Shown here piece after piece: positions 53,243-62,370 of a stretch of 64,000 bases of DNA. The notes under the pieces are model-generated. The model was not told where the DNA came from. It saw only the letters and a program-made list of their open reading frames with translations, and did not search any database. The DNA lies in the NCBI RefSeq assembly GCF_900113065.1, contig NZ_FOOA01000011.1, forward strand, positions 1-64,000. Reading direction: 5' to 3'. The DNA comes from Aureimonas phyllosphaerae (GTDB taxonomy: Bacteria; Pseudomonadota; Alphaproteobacteria; Rhizobiales; Rhizobiaceae). Every line of letters starts with the position of its first letter. The stretch's first letter is position 1. The position numbers were made by a program, and so were the translations under genes.

Positions 53243-53257
53243 TTGACGTTCACGTCG
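53243..53257. promoter_or_regulatory. TTGACGTTCACGTCG element upstream of chvE
   Basis: The core GACGT-TC-ACGTC is an inverted repeat with the same spacing as the 11701-11722 fatty-acid palindrome, but the outer arms are not conserved. It lies about 170 bases upstream of chvE and 27 bases from the dgoA stop. It may be a coincidental resemblance. Confidence 0.25.
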
Positions 53258-53283
53258 CCAATGAATTTTTTCTGCGCTCTGAT

Positions 53284-53931
53284 TTATCGTAAACCGCAAA
53301 CTCGGTCGTAGAGCAAGACGGCTTTGTCGGCGCGCTCGCGGATCTCCCCAACCGACATGCCGGGCTTGTAAAGCGAGGAGCCAAGGCCGAAGCTGCGCAC
53401 GCCGACCTTGGCGTAGCCTTCGAAGTCGTCCTCCGACACGCCGCCGACCACGCCGATCTCGATGTCATTCGGCAGAACGGCGCGGATGGCGGAGACGCCG
53501 GACGGCCCCAGCACGCTGGCCGGAAAGAACTTGAGGGCCGACGCGCCAGCCGCGATCGCCTGAAACGCTTCGGTCGGCGTGAAGACGCCGGGCATCGTCA
53601 CCATCCCGTGCGCGGCAGCACGCCGCAGCACCGACGCATCCACATTAGGCGAGACGAGAAGCCGTCCGCCTGCCTCGGCCAAGCGGTCGACCTGCTCCGG
53701 GGTGAGAACCGTCCCGGCACCGATGTAGTGCTCCGGTCCGCCGAGGCGCACGGCGGAGGCGATGGAGCGGAACGCATCGGGCGAATTCAGCGGGATCTCG
53801 ATCGCTTCGAAGCCGGCCTCGATCAGCGTCTCGACCGACGCCTCGACCTCCTCCGGCTTGATCCCTCGCAAAATCGCGACGAGCGAACGCTTGAAGGAGG
53901 GCCAGACGACCCGCGCAGGAACATCGCTCAT
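53284..53931 (-). CDS. dgoA: 2-dehydro-3-deoxy-6-phosphogalactonate aldolase
   Basis: This 215-residue class I aldolase of the KDPG/KDPGal family cleaves the phosphorylated acid to pyruvate and glyceraldehyde 3-phosphate. It has VAILRGIKPEEV with the catalytic glutamate region, GAGTVLTPEQVDRLAEAGGRLLVSP and SALKFFPASVLGPSG, with the Schiff-base lysine in ALKFFPA. The adjacent dgoK supports the galactonate rather than gluconate substrate. The ATG overlaps the dgoK stop (ATGA). Confidence 0.9.
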   Translation of the reverse strand: MSDVPARVVWPSFKRSLVAILRGIKPEEVEASVETLIEAGFEAIEIPLNSPDAFRSIASAVRLGGPEHYIGAGTVLTPEQVDRLAEAGGRLLVSPNVDASVLRRAAAHGMVTMPGVFTPTEAFQAIAAGASALKFFPASVLGPSGVSAIRAVLPNDIEIGVVGGVSEDDFEGYAKVGVRSFGLGSSLYKPGMSVGEIRERADKAVLLYDRVCGLR

Positions 53932-54857
53932 GTTGGACTCCGATCGGAATGAAGACGGTGCGCGGCGGCCAGCAGCCCGTGACGCACGCACTGGTCGGCG
54001 TCGAATCGGCGAGCCAACGAGAGGCCGGCCGCCGCGAATGCCGCCTCGTAGAGCGTCGCGATCGGACCCGACGCAAGCAGCGCCATCCGATCGCCGGTCC
54101 CATGAACGGTGGTCGCGCCGGCGAACTCCAGCCCGATCATCAGACCGGACAGGCGAGCCGCCTGCCCAGACGGCGCGGCGCCGTCCAGAAGCCAGCCAGC
54201 CCGCAGTTGGAACAGCGCGTTGGTCGCCTCGGCGGGATGCCGGAAACCTCGCGCGAATCCTTCGGCAAACCCGTCCGTATCCGGTCTCGGCGGCTCCGCG
54301 CCCTCGACCGCCTGGCGCAGGATCGATCCGGTGCGCAGAAGCTGGAAGAGTTCGCCGGTCATGAATGTCGAGAAGCCGATGACGGCCCCGCCGTCCAACT
54401 TCACCCATTTCGAATGCGTCCCCGGCATGCAGACCAGCCCGGTGTCGAAACCATCGGCCACGACGCCGAGGAGCTGCGTTTCCTCGCCGCGCATCACGTC
54501 CGGCGCATCGCCGCGCTGCGCGAGGCCCGGCAGGATGTGAACCGGGCGGCCCGCACTCGGAACCGGCGTCGCGCGGTTCGCGAGGTCGTCGAGCCGCGTG
54601 GGAACCGACAGATAGGCCGCCTCGACCCAGCCTGTCCGCGAGCCGACCATTCCGCACAGGATGGCCGGCGTATCGCCCGCCACGTTCATCGCGGCGAGAT
54701 GCCGGGTCAGGACACCGGCGAAGTCGCCGTCGATGACTCCGGTGAGCCCCTCGGGCGTGCGACGCTCGTTGAGGACCGTGCCGTCCGAAGCGCAGGCCCA
54801 GGCCCGGAACGAGGTCGTGCCCCAGTCGACGAGAGCGTAGGCCGCTCGCCGGCTCAT
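53928..54857 (-). CDS. dgoK: 2-dehydro-3-deoxygalactonokinase
   Basis: The 309-residue sugar-acid kinase of the DgoK family has LVDWGTTSFRAWA, ILCGMVGSRTGWVEAAYL, MRGEETQLLGV, CMPGTHSKWVKLDGG and FSTFMTGELFQLL. It phosphorylates 2-keto-3-deoxygalactonate for DgoA. It overlaps dgoA and the lactonase gene by 4 bases each, forming a tight lactonase-kinase-aldolase block. Confidence 0.92.
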   Translation of the reverse strand: MSRRAAYALVDWGTTSFRAWACASDGTVLNERRTPEGLTGVIDGDFAGVLTRHLAAMNVAGDTPAILCGMVGSRTGWVEAAYLSVPTRLDDLANRATPVPSAGRPVHILPGLAQRGDAPDVMRGEETQLLGVVADGFDTGLVCMPGTHSKWVKLDGGAVIGFSTFMTGELFQLLRTGSILRQAVEGAEPPRPDTDGFAEGFARGFRHPAEATNALFQLRAGWLLDGAAPSGQAARLSGLMIGLEFAGATTVHGTGDRMALLASGPIATLYEAAFAAAGLSLARRFDADQCVRHGLLAAAHRLHSDRSPT

Positions 54858-55771
54858 GGCGTCAACCGCAGGCGCGGCTCGGCCACGCCCCGCACGCCGG
54901 CCTGCACGATGAAGGTCCGGCCGGCATTGGGATCGCCTGCCCGCTCGGCCTCGTCCATGCCCTCGTAGGCTGTGGTCACGAGCAGCTGGTCGAGGTGCCG
55001 GCCGGTGAAGGCCGGGCAGCTCGGCTGACGTGCCGGAACGGAGAGCGAGCGAAGGTGCCGGCCGTCGGGGGTGAACACCTCCAGCCGTCCGGCGCCCCAG
55101 CGAGCGTTCCATACGTTGCCTTCGGCATCGGTCACCGCGCCGTCGGGCCCACCCGCGAAAGCGCCAGCCGGCACGAAAACCGACGGCTCTCCGGCGGGAA
55201 GACCGGTCTCGGGATCGAGCGACACGCGATGGATGTCGCCGCGAGCGGTATCGGCGAAATAGCCCACCGTCCCATCCGGCGAGAAGCAGATGGCGTTGGG
55301 AATCGTAATCTGAGCGTAGAGACGACGGAGTTCGCCGCCACGGAACCAGTAGATCGATCCGCGACCCGCTTCGGCCTTGCGGCCCATCGTGCCGATCCAG
55401 AGCGCGCCGGAGGGATGGACGCGGCCATCGTTCGAGCGCGTATCGGTCTCGTCGGCCTCGAGTGCCGTGTGATGCGTCAGCCGTCCGGTGGCGACGTCGC
55501 GCACGTGGAGGCCGTTCTCGGTCGCGATGACCTGCGTTTTGTCGTCGACCGTGCAGAGCTGGCTCGCCATCATCGGCAGCTCATGGACGCGAACGTCCGG
55601 GCTGGCTGACGACTTCTCGAAAAGGCGGCGTCCGACGATGTCGAACCACCAAGCCTTGTCGCTCGCGGGATCGTAGGTCGGCCCCTCGCCGAGGTGGCAG
55701 GCGGGGGCGTCGAGGATGTGGAGGGGGGCGGCCTCGACCGCCCCCGTTGCGCCGTTCTGCGGATCCTGCAT
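54854..55771 (-). CDS. SMP-30/gluconolactonase family sugar lactonase
   Basis: The 305-residue six-bladed beta-propeller has LGEGPTYDPASDKAWWFDI (with the metal-binding glutamate), SNDGRVHPSGALWIGTMG, YFADTARGDIHRVSLDP and GPDGAVTDAEGNVWNARWGAGRL. It hydrolyses an aldonolactone, by context galactono- or arabinono-lactone made by the sugar dehydrogenase. No signal peptide is seen, so it acts in the cytoplasm. It starts 11 bases after the dehydratase gene. Confidence 0.9.
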   Translation of the reverse strand: MQDPQNGATGAVEAAPLHILDAPACHLGEGPTYDPASDKAWWFDIVGRRLFEKSSASPDVRVHELPMMASQLCTVDDKTQVIATENGLHVRDVATGRLTHHTALEADETDTRSNDGRVHPSGALWIGTMGRKAEAGRGSIYWFRGGELRRLYAQITIPNAICFSPDGTVGYFADTARGDIHRVSLDPETGLPAGEPSVFVPAGAFAGGPDGAVTDAEGNVWNARWGAGRLEVFTPDGRHLRSLSVPARQPSCPAFTGRHLDQLLVTTAYEGMDEAERAGDPNAGRTFIVQAGVRGVAEPRLRLTP

Positions 55772-55782
55772 CGCCGGAGGCC

Positions 55783-57642
55783 TCAGTGGTTGTCGCGGGG
55801 CACGCCCCTCGTCTGCGCGAGGCGCTGGTACTGAACGGCGTTCTCCAGTACCGCGCCCGTCTCCATCTGGCCCACCAGCGTGCGCTGGATCTCCTGCCAG
55901 GGGGTCTGGTGCTCGGGATACTTGTAGCCGCCCTCGGCCTTCAGCGCCGCGCGGCGCTCGGCGAGCTCGTCGTCCGAGATCAGGATGTTCGCCGTGCCAC
56001 GGCCGAGGTCGATACGCACGCGGTCGCCGGTCTTGAGCACCGCGAGGTTGCCGCCCGCCGCCGCCTCCGGCGAGGCGTTGAGGATGGACGGCGAGCCGGA
56101 CGTGCCGGACTGGCGACCGTCGCCGATGCAGGCGAGCGAGGTGACGCCCTGCTTGATGAGGTAGTCGGGCGCCCGCATGTTCACGACCTCGGCCGCGCCG
56201 GGATAGCCGATCGGGCCGGCGCCGCGCATGAAGAGGATCGTGTGCTCGTCGATGCCGAGCGCGGGATCGTCGATCCGGTGGTGGTAGTCCTCAGGCCCGT
56301 CGAACACCACGGCCTTGCCCTCGAAGGCATTGGGATCGTTCGGGTTGATGAGGTAGCGGTCGCGGAACTCGGGGCTGATGACGCTCGTCTTCATGATCGC
56401 CGACGAGAAGAGGTTGCCCTTCAGAACCAGGAAGCCGGCCTTTTCCTTCAGCGGCTTGTCGTAGGGCTTGATGACGTTCTCGTCCTCGATGATCGCGCCG
56501 CGGCAGTTGTCGCCGATGGTGCGGCCGTTGACGGTCAGCGCGTCCTCCTTGATGAGACCCTTCTCCATCAGCTGGTTGACGACCGCCGGCACGCCGCCGG
56601 CGTGGTAGTAGTCCTCACCCAGATACTCGCCGGCCGGCTGCAGGTTGACGAGCAGCGGGATCTCTTGGCCGAACTCCTGCCAGTCGTCCACCGTCAGCTC
56701 GACGCCGATGTGGCGCGCGAGCGCGTTGAGGTGGATCGGCGCATTGGTCGAGCCGCCGATTGCCGAGTTCACGCGGATCGCGTTGACGAAGGCGTCCTTG
56801 GTCAGGATGTCCGACGGCTTCAGGTCCTCGCGCACCATGTCGACGATGCGAAGGCCCGTGCGGTAGGCGACTTCCTGGCGGTCGCGGTAGGGCGCGGGGA
56901 TCGCGGCCGAGCCCGGCAGCTGCATGCCGAGCGCCTCGGCCAGCGAGTTCATCGTGGTCGCCGTGCCCATCGTGTTGCAGTAGCCGGTGGACGGGGCCGA
57001 CGACGCCACGAGCTTCACGAAGCCGGCATAGTCGATCTCGCCCTTGGCCATCAGCTCACGCGCCTTCCAGACGATCGTGCCCGAGCCCGTGCGCTGGCCG
57101 CGGAACCAGCCGTTCAGCATCGGGCCGACCGACAGCGCGATGGCGGGAATGTTGACGGTCGCGGCCGCCATCAGGCAGGCCGGCGTCGTCTTGTCGCAAC
57201 CGATCGTCAGCACCACGCCGTCGAGCGGATAGCCGTAGAGAATCTCGACAAGGCCGAGATAGGCAAGGTTGCGGTCGAGGCCCGCGGTCGGGCGCTTGCC
57301 CGTCTCCTGGATCGGGTGGACCGGGAATTCGATGGCGATGCCGCCGGCCTCGCGGATGCCCTCGCGCAAGCGGTTCGCGAGTTCGAGGTGGTGGCGGTTG
57401 CAGGGCGAGAGGTCGGAGCCCGTCTGCGCGATGCCGATGATCGGGCGGCCGGACTGAAGCTCTTCCTGGCTCAGGCCAAAGTTCATGTAGCGCTCGAGGT
57501 AGAGCGCCGTCATGTCGGCGTTGTCCGGATTGTCGAACCAGGCGCGCGAGCGGAGCGTCGTGCCCGCGCGGCCGTGGCCGCGGCTGCCGCCGGCGGTCTT
57601 CAGCTCGTCCGTTCCTTCGATCTTCGTCAGGTCGTTCGACAT
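55783..57642 (-). CDS. IlvD/Edd family aldonate dehydratase (arabinonate/galactonate type)
   Basis: This 619-residue iron-sulfur dehydratase has cluster cysteines C81 (SPCNRH), C149 ([10 protein letters not shown]) and C222 ([10 protein letters not shown]), and the motif [13 protein letters not shown] near the C-terminus. The length fits L-arabinonate, D-xylonate or galactonate dehydratases of the sugar-acid branch rather than IlvD itself. With dgoK and dgoA downstream, it should produce 2-keto-3-deoxygalactonate (inferred). The ATG at 57642 is preferred over 57648 because GAAGGAG is then 8 bases away. Confidence 0.88.
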   Translation of the reverse strand: MSNDLTKIEGTDELKTAGGSRGHGRAGTTLRSRAWFDNPDNADMTALYLERYMNFGLSQEELQSGRPIIGIAQTGSDLSPCNRHHLELANRLREGIREAGGIAIEFPVHPIQETGKRPTAGLDRNLAYLGLVEILYGYPLDGVVLTIGCDKTTPACLMAAATVNIPAIALSVGPMLNGWFRGQRTGSGTIVWKARELMAKGEIDYAGFVKLVASSAPSTGYCNTMGTATTMNSLAEALGMQLPGSAAIPAPYRDRQEVAYRTGLRIVDMVREDLKPSDILTKDAFVNAIRVNSAIGGSTNAPIHLNALARHIGVELTVDDWQEFGQEIPLLVNLQPAGEYLGEDYYHAGGVPAVVNQLMEKGLIKEDALTVNGRTIGDNCRGAIIEDENVIKPYDKPLKEKAGFLVLKGNLFSSAIMKTSVISPEFRDRYLINPNDPNAFEGKAVVFDGPEDYHHRIDDPALGIDEHTILFMRGAGPIGYPGAAEVVNMRAPDYLIKQGVTSLACIGDGRQSGTSGSPSILNASPEAAAGGNLAVLKTGDRVRIDLGRGTANILISDDELAERRAALKAEGGYKYPEHQTPWQEIQRTLVGQMETGAVLENAVQYQRLAQTRGVPRDNH

Positions 57643-57691
57643 GGTCATTTCTCCTTCGGCCTCGGAGCCCTTGGGGGCGAGACCTGACACG

Positions 57692-58762
57692 TCAGGCATG
57701 CGTAAAGCGATAGGTCGAGCGGTGGCGATAGGTCGCGCCGGGCTCGAGCCGGGCCGAGGGATAGTCCGGCCGGTTGGGGCTGTCGGGGTAGCGCTGCGGC
57801 TCGAGGCACAAGGCGTCGCCCATGCGATGAACCAACCCGTTCTTTCCGACCGACGTCCCGTCGAGGAAGTTGCCGGAATAGAACTGAACGCCCGGCTGAT
57901 CGGTCAGAAGCTGCATCGCGAGCCCGTTCGCCGGGTTGCGGACCGTGGCGGCCAGTCGCGGTTCGCCGTTCGATGCGCCCCGGATGCACCAGTTGTGATC
58001 GTAGCCCCGCCCCTGCCGGATCTGCTCCTCCGGCGCGCGGATGCGCTCACCAATGGGGTGCGGCGTGCGAAAATCGAAGGCTGTGCCTTCGACAGGAGCG
58101 CGTGCACCGAGCGGGATCGCCCCGTTGCCGACAGGCAGGAACTCGTCGGCCTCGATCGTCAGCTCATGGCCGAGAATGTCGGTCAACCGTTCGGTGCCGC
58201 CGAGGTTGAAGAAGGCATGGTTCGTCAGGTTGACGACGGTCGTCCGGTCCGCGCGGGCCTCGAATTCGATTTCGAGCTCGCCGGCGCGCAGGCGATAGGT
58301 GACGCTCGTGGCGAGTTCGCCGGGAAACCCGCCCTCGCCGTCCGGACTGGTGCGGGTGAAGCGCACGAAGGGCTCCGCGCCCTCCCCGGTCTCCGCGATG
58401 TCCCACAGATGCCGGTCGAAGCCTTCGGCACCGCCATGCAGGGCGTTATCGCCATCGTTCGCCGGCACCGAGAACGTCTTACCGTCGATCTGGAAAGTAC
58501 CGCGCGCGATGCGGTTGGCGTATCGCCCGATCGTCGCCCCGTAGAAGCTGCGCGTTTCGACATAACCGCCAAGGTCGTCATGCCCCAGCACGACATCCTC
58601 GATACGCCCATCGCGATCGGGGACGAGGAGAGCCTGAAGCGTTGCGCCGTACGTCATGACGCGCGCCTCGATCCCCGCGGCGCGCAGGCATACCAGTTCG
58701 ACCCGGCGGCCATCCGGCAGCAAGCCGAAGTCGCGTCGCTCCAGAGTCGCGCGCGTCGTCAT
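57692..58762 (-). CDS. Galactose mutarotase / aldose 1-epimerase
   Basis: The 356-residue beta-sandwich enzyme equilibrates sugar anomers before oxidation. It has [54 protein letters not shown] (catalytic histidine), and [11 protein letters not shown] (glutamate region is offset). It starts 3 bases after the sugar dehydrogenase gene and is 49 bases upstream of the dehydratase, within the same unit. Confidence 0.9.
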   Translation of the reverse strand: MTTRATLERRDFGLLPDGRRVELVCLRAAGIEARVMTYGATLQALLVPDRDGRIEDVVLGHDDLGGYVETRSFYGATIGRYANRIARGTFQIDGKTFSVPANDGDNALHGGAEGFDRHLWDIAETGEGAEPFVRFTRTSPDGEGGFPGELATSVTYRLRAGELEIEFEARADRTTVVNLTNHAFFNLGGTERLTDILGHELTIEADEFLPVGNGAIPLGARAPVEGTAFDFRTPHPIGERIRAPEEQIRQGRGYDHNWCIRGASNGEPRLAATVRNPANGLAMQLLTDQPGVQFYSGNFLDGTSVGKNGLVHRMGDALCLEPQRYPDSPNRPDYPSARLEPGATYRHRSTYRFTHA

Positions 58763-58765
58763 CGA

Positions 58766-59692
58766 TCAGCTTTCCACGAAGGCTTCGACGACATGCCGCC
58801 GTCCGAGGAGGAAGGCATCCGCGACGTGCTGGAGCGGCGACAGGTCGACGTCGATCCCCCCGGTCGCCGCCAGCTCGGCAAAGCGACGGTAGATCGCGGC
58901 ATACTCGCGGTCGGGCTCGTCGAGGCGCACCTGCCCGTCGACCAGCATGCGCTTGCCACCGTCGGCGACGGTCAGCGAGCCGGCGTCGGTTTCGGCCATG
59001 ATGTTCCAGATTTCGCCACGCGTCTCGCGCCAGTCGAAGTCGGCCTCCACCGGCACGCCCGCGCCGTCGGAGAAGGCGAGCGCCGCCGCGATGGGGGCCG
59101 CGCGGTTCTCCGGGAAGGACAGATCCGACTTCGTCAGGAAGACGGGACGCGGCAAGATGGCCGTGAGGATCGACAAGGCGTTGATGCCCGGATCGAAGAC
59201 GCCGAGACCGCCGGGCTCCCAGATCCATTCCTGGCCGGGATGCCACTTGCGCACGTCTTCCTTCCACTCGATCCGAACCGAGCGAATCCGGCTCTGGGCC
59301 AGGAAGGCGCGGGCCGGCTCGACGGCGGGCGCGAAGCGCGAATGCCAGGTCGCGAAGAGCGAGACACCCTTCTCGCGCGCCAGCGCTTCGAGCGGCCGAA
59401 CTTCGCTCACCGTCGCGCCCGGCGGCTTCTCGAGGAGCACGTGCTTGCCGGCGGACAACGCCGCATGCGCCAACTCATGACGGCCCTGCGGGGGCGTACA
59501 GAGCGCGACCGCCTCGAAGAGATCGGCGTGGCCGAGCATCTCATCGAGGGTCGAGAAGCACGCAACGCCATCGAGCGAGGCGTTGCGGCTGGCGACGGCG
59601 GTCAGCTCGACGCCCTCGACCGTGGCGATCGAGGGGACGTGCTGGTCGCGGGCGATCTTGCCGAGACCGACGATGGCAACGCGAAGGGTCAT
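58766..59692 (-). CDS. Gfo/Idh/MocA family sugar 1-dehydrogenase (D-galactose/L-arabinose 1-dehydrogenase type)
   Basis: The 308-residue NAD(P)-dependent oxidoreductase has AIVGLGKIARDQHVPSI at the N-terminus, the EKPPG motif (HVLLEKPPGATV), and the block ATWHSRFAPAVEPAR...WHPGQEWIWEPGGLGVFDPGIN. That block is typical of the Azospirillum/Pseudomonas galactose and arabinose dehydrogenases as remembered. It oxidises the aldose to its lactone. It lies 8 bases after the GguC-like gene and 3 bases before the mutarotase gene. Confidence 0.88.
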   Translation of the reverse strand: MTLRVAIVGLGKIARDQHVPSIATVEGVELTAVASRNASLDGVACFSTLDEMLGHADLFEAVALCTPPQGRHELAHAALSAGKHVLLEKPPGATVSEVRPLEALAREKGVSLFATWHSRFAPAVEPARAFLAQSRIRSVRIEWKEDVRKWHPGQEWIWEPGGLGVFDPGINALSILTAILPRPVFLTKSDLSFPENRAAPIAAALAFSDGAGVPVEADFDWRETRGEIWNIMAETDAGSLTVADGGKRMLVDGQVRLDEPDREYAAIYRRFAELAATGGIDVDLSPLQHVADAFLLGRRHVVEAFVES

Positions 59693-59700
59693 GGCAGGTC

Positions 59701-60699
59701 TCAGAGCGAGCGGACGGCGACAGGGGTCTCGCTGCCGGCGGTTTCAGCAAGCGGGTTCACCAGCGGCAGACGGAAGGGGCGCGCGTCGATCTCGAAGCGA
59801 TCACCGGCCTGCGTCTTCACGCCATGCGTCACCGACAGCGTCGCCGTACCGAAGAAGTGGACGTGCAGGTCGCCGGGGCGACGGAACAGGTCGTACTTGA
59901 AGTGGTGATGCTCGAGGTTGGCGATCGTATGCGACATGTTCGCCTCGCCTGACAGGAACGGCTTGTCGAACACCAGCTCGCCGTCGCGGCGGATGCGCGA
60001 GGTGCCCTCGACGTGGTCGGGCAGCGCGCCGACCAGAAGCTCGGGACCGAGCGAAGCCTGACGGAGCTTGGAATGGGCGAGCCAGAGATAGTTGCCGCGC
60101 TCGATCACGTGGTCGGAGAACTCGTTCGACAGGCAGAAGCCGAGGCGAAACGGTGTGCCGTTCGGCCCGATCAGGTAGATGCCGGCGAGCTCCGGCTCCT
60201 CCCCGCCATCCTTGGCGAAGACGGGCGATGTCAGCGGCTCGCCGGGGCCGACGAGGCAGGAACCATCGCCCTTGTAGAACCACTCGGGCTGCACGCCGAT
60301 CTCGCCGTCGGTTGGCTTGCCGCCCTCGAGACCCATGCGGAACATGCGCATGGAATCCGTTAGCTGCTCGCCGGCCTGCGCCTTATGCATCTTGTCGCGA
60401 CCATCGGCCGAGCCGAGATGCGTGAGGCCCGTACCGGCGACGATGAAGTGCGCCGGGTCTGGATGATGGATCGGCATGAGGACGCGCCCCTCGGCCAGCG
60501 CCGCCTCCAGATCCACCGCCGCGCCGCGACCGGCCCGCTCAACTTCCTGCGCCAGCGTCGAGCCACGCGCCACGGTCGCCTGCGCAAGGTCGTAGGACGA
60601 GAAATAGCCGGGCACCACATGGCCCGCGCCCTCGTCTCCGGCCGCCACGACCTGCACCGCGCCGTTGCCGTCTTTCACCTGGAGGATTCGCAGAGCCAT
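59701..60699 (-). CDS. gguC: GguC/AraD1 family protein (FAH-fold)
   Basis: This 332-residue protein is related to the fumarylacetoacetate-hydrolase fold. It has VAGTGLTHLGSADGRDKMH, EWFYKGDGSCLVGPGEPL, GLCLSNEFSDHVIE-like (GFCLSNEFSDHVIE) and HFFGTATLS. GguC/AraD1 proteins are encoded with ChvE-type systems and assigned to late steps of 2-keto-3-deoxy-sugar acid metabolism, so an arabinonate branch parallel to DgoK/DgoA is possible. It is the first gene of the catabolic operon; the CCAATTGTCTG motif lies 78 bases upstream. Confidence 0.82.
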   Translation of the reverse strand: MALRILQVKDGNGAVQVVAAGDEGAGHVVPGYFSSYDLAQATVARGSTLAQEVERAGRGAAVDLEAALAEGRVLMPIHHPDPAHFIVAGTGLTHLGSADGRDKMHKAQAGEQLTDSMRMFRMGLEGGKPTDGEIGVQPEWFYKGDGSCLVGPGEPLTSPVFAKDGGEEPELAGIYLIGPNGTPFRLGFCLSNEFSDHVIERGNYLWLAHSKLRQASLGPELLVGALPDHVEGTSRIRRDGELVFDKPFLSGEANMSHTIANLEHHHFKYDLFRRPGDLHVHFFGTATLSVTHGVKTQAGDRFEIDARPFRLPLVNPLAETAGSETPVAVRSL

Positions 60700-60776
60700 G
60701 GCCGTTCCACGCAACTAGAGATCGTTCGCAGGGTCGTCGGCGGCAGGAGCGCTTCGCCGTTCGGACGTTCGACAAC

Positions 60777-60787
60777 CCAATTGTCTG
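60777..60787. promoter_or_regulatory. CCAATTGTCTG motif upstream of gguC
   Basis: This is the second copy of the 11-base word found upstream of chvE, here 78 bases ahead of the gguC start. It is probably a common operator for transporter and catabolic genes. The rest of the 273-base region (60700-60972) also holds the MATE promoter and no gene. Confidence 0.5.
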
Positions 60788-60972
60788 CGTTATTTCGAAC
60801 CGCTCCATTCTTGTCAATCGAGTACCTTGCAGCCGTTCCAAAGCGCGCACGAATTCGTCGCTGCGCTGCAGCACGCGCGGGCTCGTTCGCCTGCCTTGCC
60901 AATCTGGACAGGTGGCCGGGCGGGCGCTACCCACGCGCTACCCGTTCGGCGGGTGATGGGGGAGTTCGGGTC

Positions 60973-62370
60973 ATGGTGTCGCTCGGGGCGAATGTCGAAG
61001 GCGGCGCCGGGGCCCCGACCTCGTGGGGCGCGCATTTGCGCGGCATGCTGCTGCTCGGCCTTCCGCTGATCGGCGCGCAGCTCGCGCAGATGTCGATCAA
61101 CGTCACCAATACGATCCTGATCGGGCGGCTCGGCCCGGTGGAACTCGCCGCCGCCGTCCTCACGTCGCAGACCTTCTACGTCTTCTGGATGTTCGGCTCG
61201 GGCTTCGCCTACGCGGTGATGCCGATGGCGGCGGCCGCCAACGGTCGGCGCGACACGCGCGCAGTGCGTCGCTCGGTGCGCATGGGCCTCTGGGTGGTCG
61301 CAGCCTACAGCGCCGTCGTGATGATCCCGCTGTGGTTCACGCATGACATCTTCGTGGCCCTCGGACAGGACCCGCGCGTCGCAGAGCTCGGCGGCCACTA
61401 CATGCGCATCCTGCAGTGGTCGATGCTGCCCTACCTCGCGACGTTCGTGCTGCGATCCTATCTCAGCGCGCTGGAGCGCCCGCGCCCGGTGCTCGTCATC
61501 ACGGTGCTGGGCGCGCTGATCAACGCGCTCGCCAACTACGCGTTGATCTTCGGCAATTTCGGCCTTCCAGCGCTCGGGCTGACCGGCTCGGGCATCGCGT
61601 CGGTCACGACCTCGGTCTTCATCCTCGCCGCGCTCGTCGTCTACACGCGCGTGCTTCCGGCTCTCGCCCCTTACGATCTCTGGCGGCGGTTCCACCTGCC
61701 GGACTGGGAGGCGTTTGCCGAGGTGGCGCGTCTCGGCTGGCCGATCGGGGCGACGATCGTCGCCGAGGTCGGGCTGTTCACCGCCGCATCCGTGATGATG
61801 GGCTGGATCGGGACTGTGGAGCTGGCAGCCCACGGGATCGCCCTCCAGCTCGCCTCGATCTCGTTCATGGTCCCGCTTGGCCTCTCCAGCGCCGCCACGG
61901 TGCGCGTCGGCTCGGCCTATGGCCGCGGCAGCGCGGAGGACGTGTCGCGGGCCGCCCGTGTCGCCATGATGGTCGCGATCGGCATCGCGTTCTTCGCCGC
62001 CCTCCTGTTCTGGATGTTCCCCGAGCGCCTGATCGGCCTCTACCTCGACTTGGGCCAGCCGGACGCGGCGCGCGTGCTGACGACCGCGATCCCGCTCCTC
62101 TTCGTCGCCGCCGCGTTCCAGCTCATCGACGCCATGCAGGTCACGGCAAGCGGCGTGCTGCGCGGCCTGAAGGATACGCGCACGCCGATGCTGATCGCCG
62201 TCGGCAGCTACTGGGCGGTGGGCATGCCGATCGCCTACACCCTCGCCTTCCCGCTGGGATGGCAAGGGATCGGCGTCTGGTGGGGCCTCGCCGCGGGTCT
62301 GGCGGTCGCTGCCTTCTCGATGACCGCCCGCTATCTCCAGCGCGAGCGGAGCGGCCAGGTCACGGCCTGA
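60973..62370 (+). CDS. MATE family efflux transporter (NorM-like)
   Basis: The 465-residue membrane protein has 12 predicted helices in two MATE repeats, starting [25 protein letters not shown]. It has [18 protein letters not shown] ([16 protein letters not shown]) at the first repeat end and [21 protein letters not shown] and [12 protein letters not shown] in the second. It exports cationic drugs or metabolites in exchange for Na+ or H+. The ATG at 60973 follows GGGGGAG. Its last 11 bases overlap the convergent fucD gene. Confidence 0.92.
   Translation: MVSLGANVEGGAGAPTSWGAHLRGMLLLGLPLIGAQLAQMSINVTNTILIGRLGPVELAAAVLTSQTFYVFWMFGSGFAYAVMPMAAAANGRRDTRAVRRSVRMGLWVVAAYSAVVMIPLWFTHDIFVALGQDPRVAELGGHYMRILQWSMLPYLATFVLRSYLSALERPRPVLVITVLGALINALANYALIFGNFGLPALGLTGSGIASVTTSVFILAALVVYTRVLPALAPYDLWRRFHLPDWEAFAEVARLGWPIGATIVAEVGLFTAASVMMGWIGTVELAAHGIALQLASISFMVPLGLSSAATVRVGSAYGRGSAEDVSRAARVAMMVAIGIAFFAALLFWMFPERLIGLYLDLGQPDAARVLTTAIPLLFVAAAFQLIDAMQVTASGVLRGLKDTRTPMLIAVGSYWAVGMPIAYTLAFPLGWQGIGVWWGLAAGLAVAAFSMTARYLQRERSGQVTA

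Noticed and set aside
50701-53292. An 863-codon plus-strand open frame opposite gguA and chvE
   Set aside because: Spans two recognised genes on the other strand, and its composition is that of a reverse-frame artefact.
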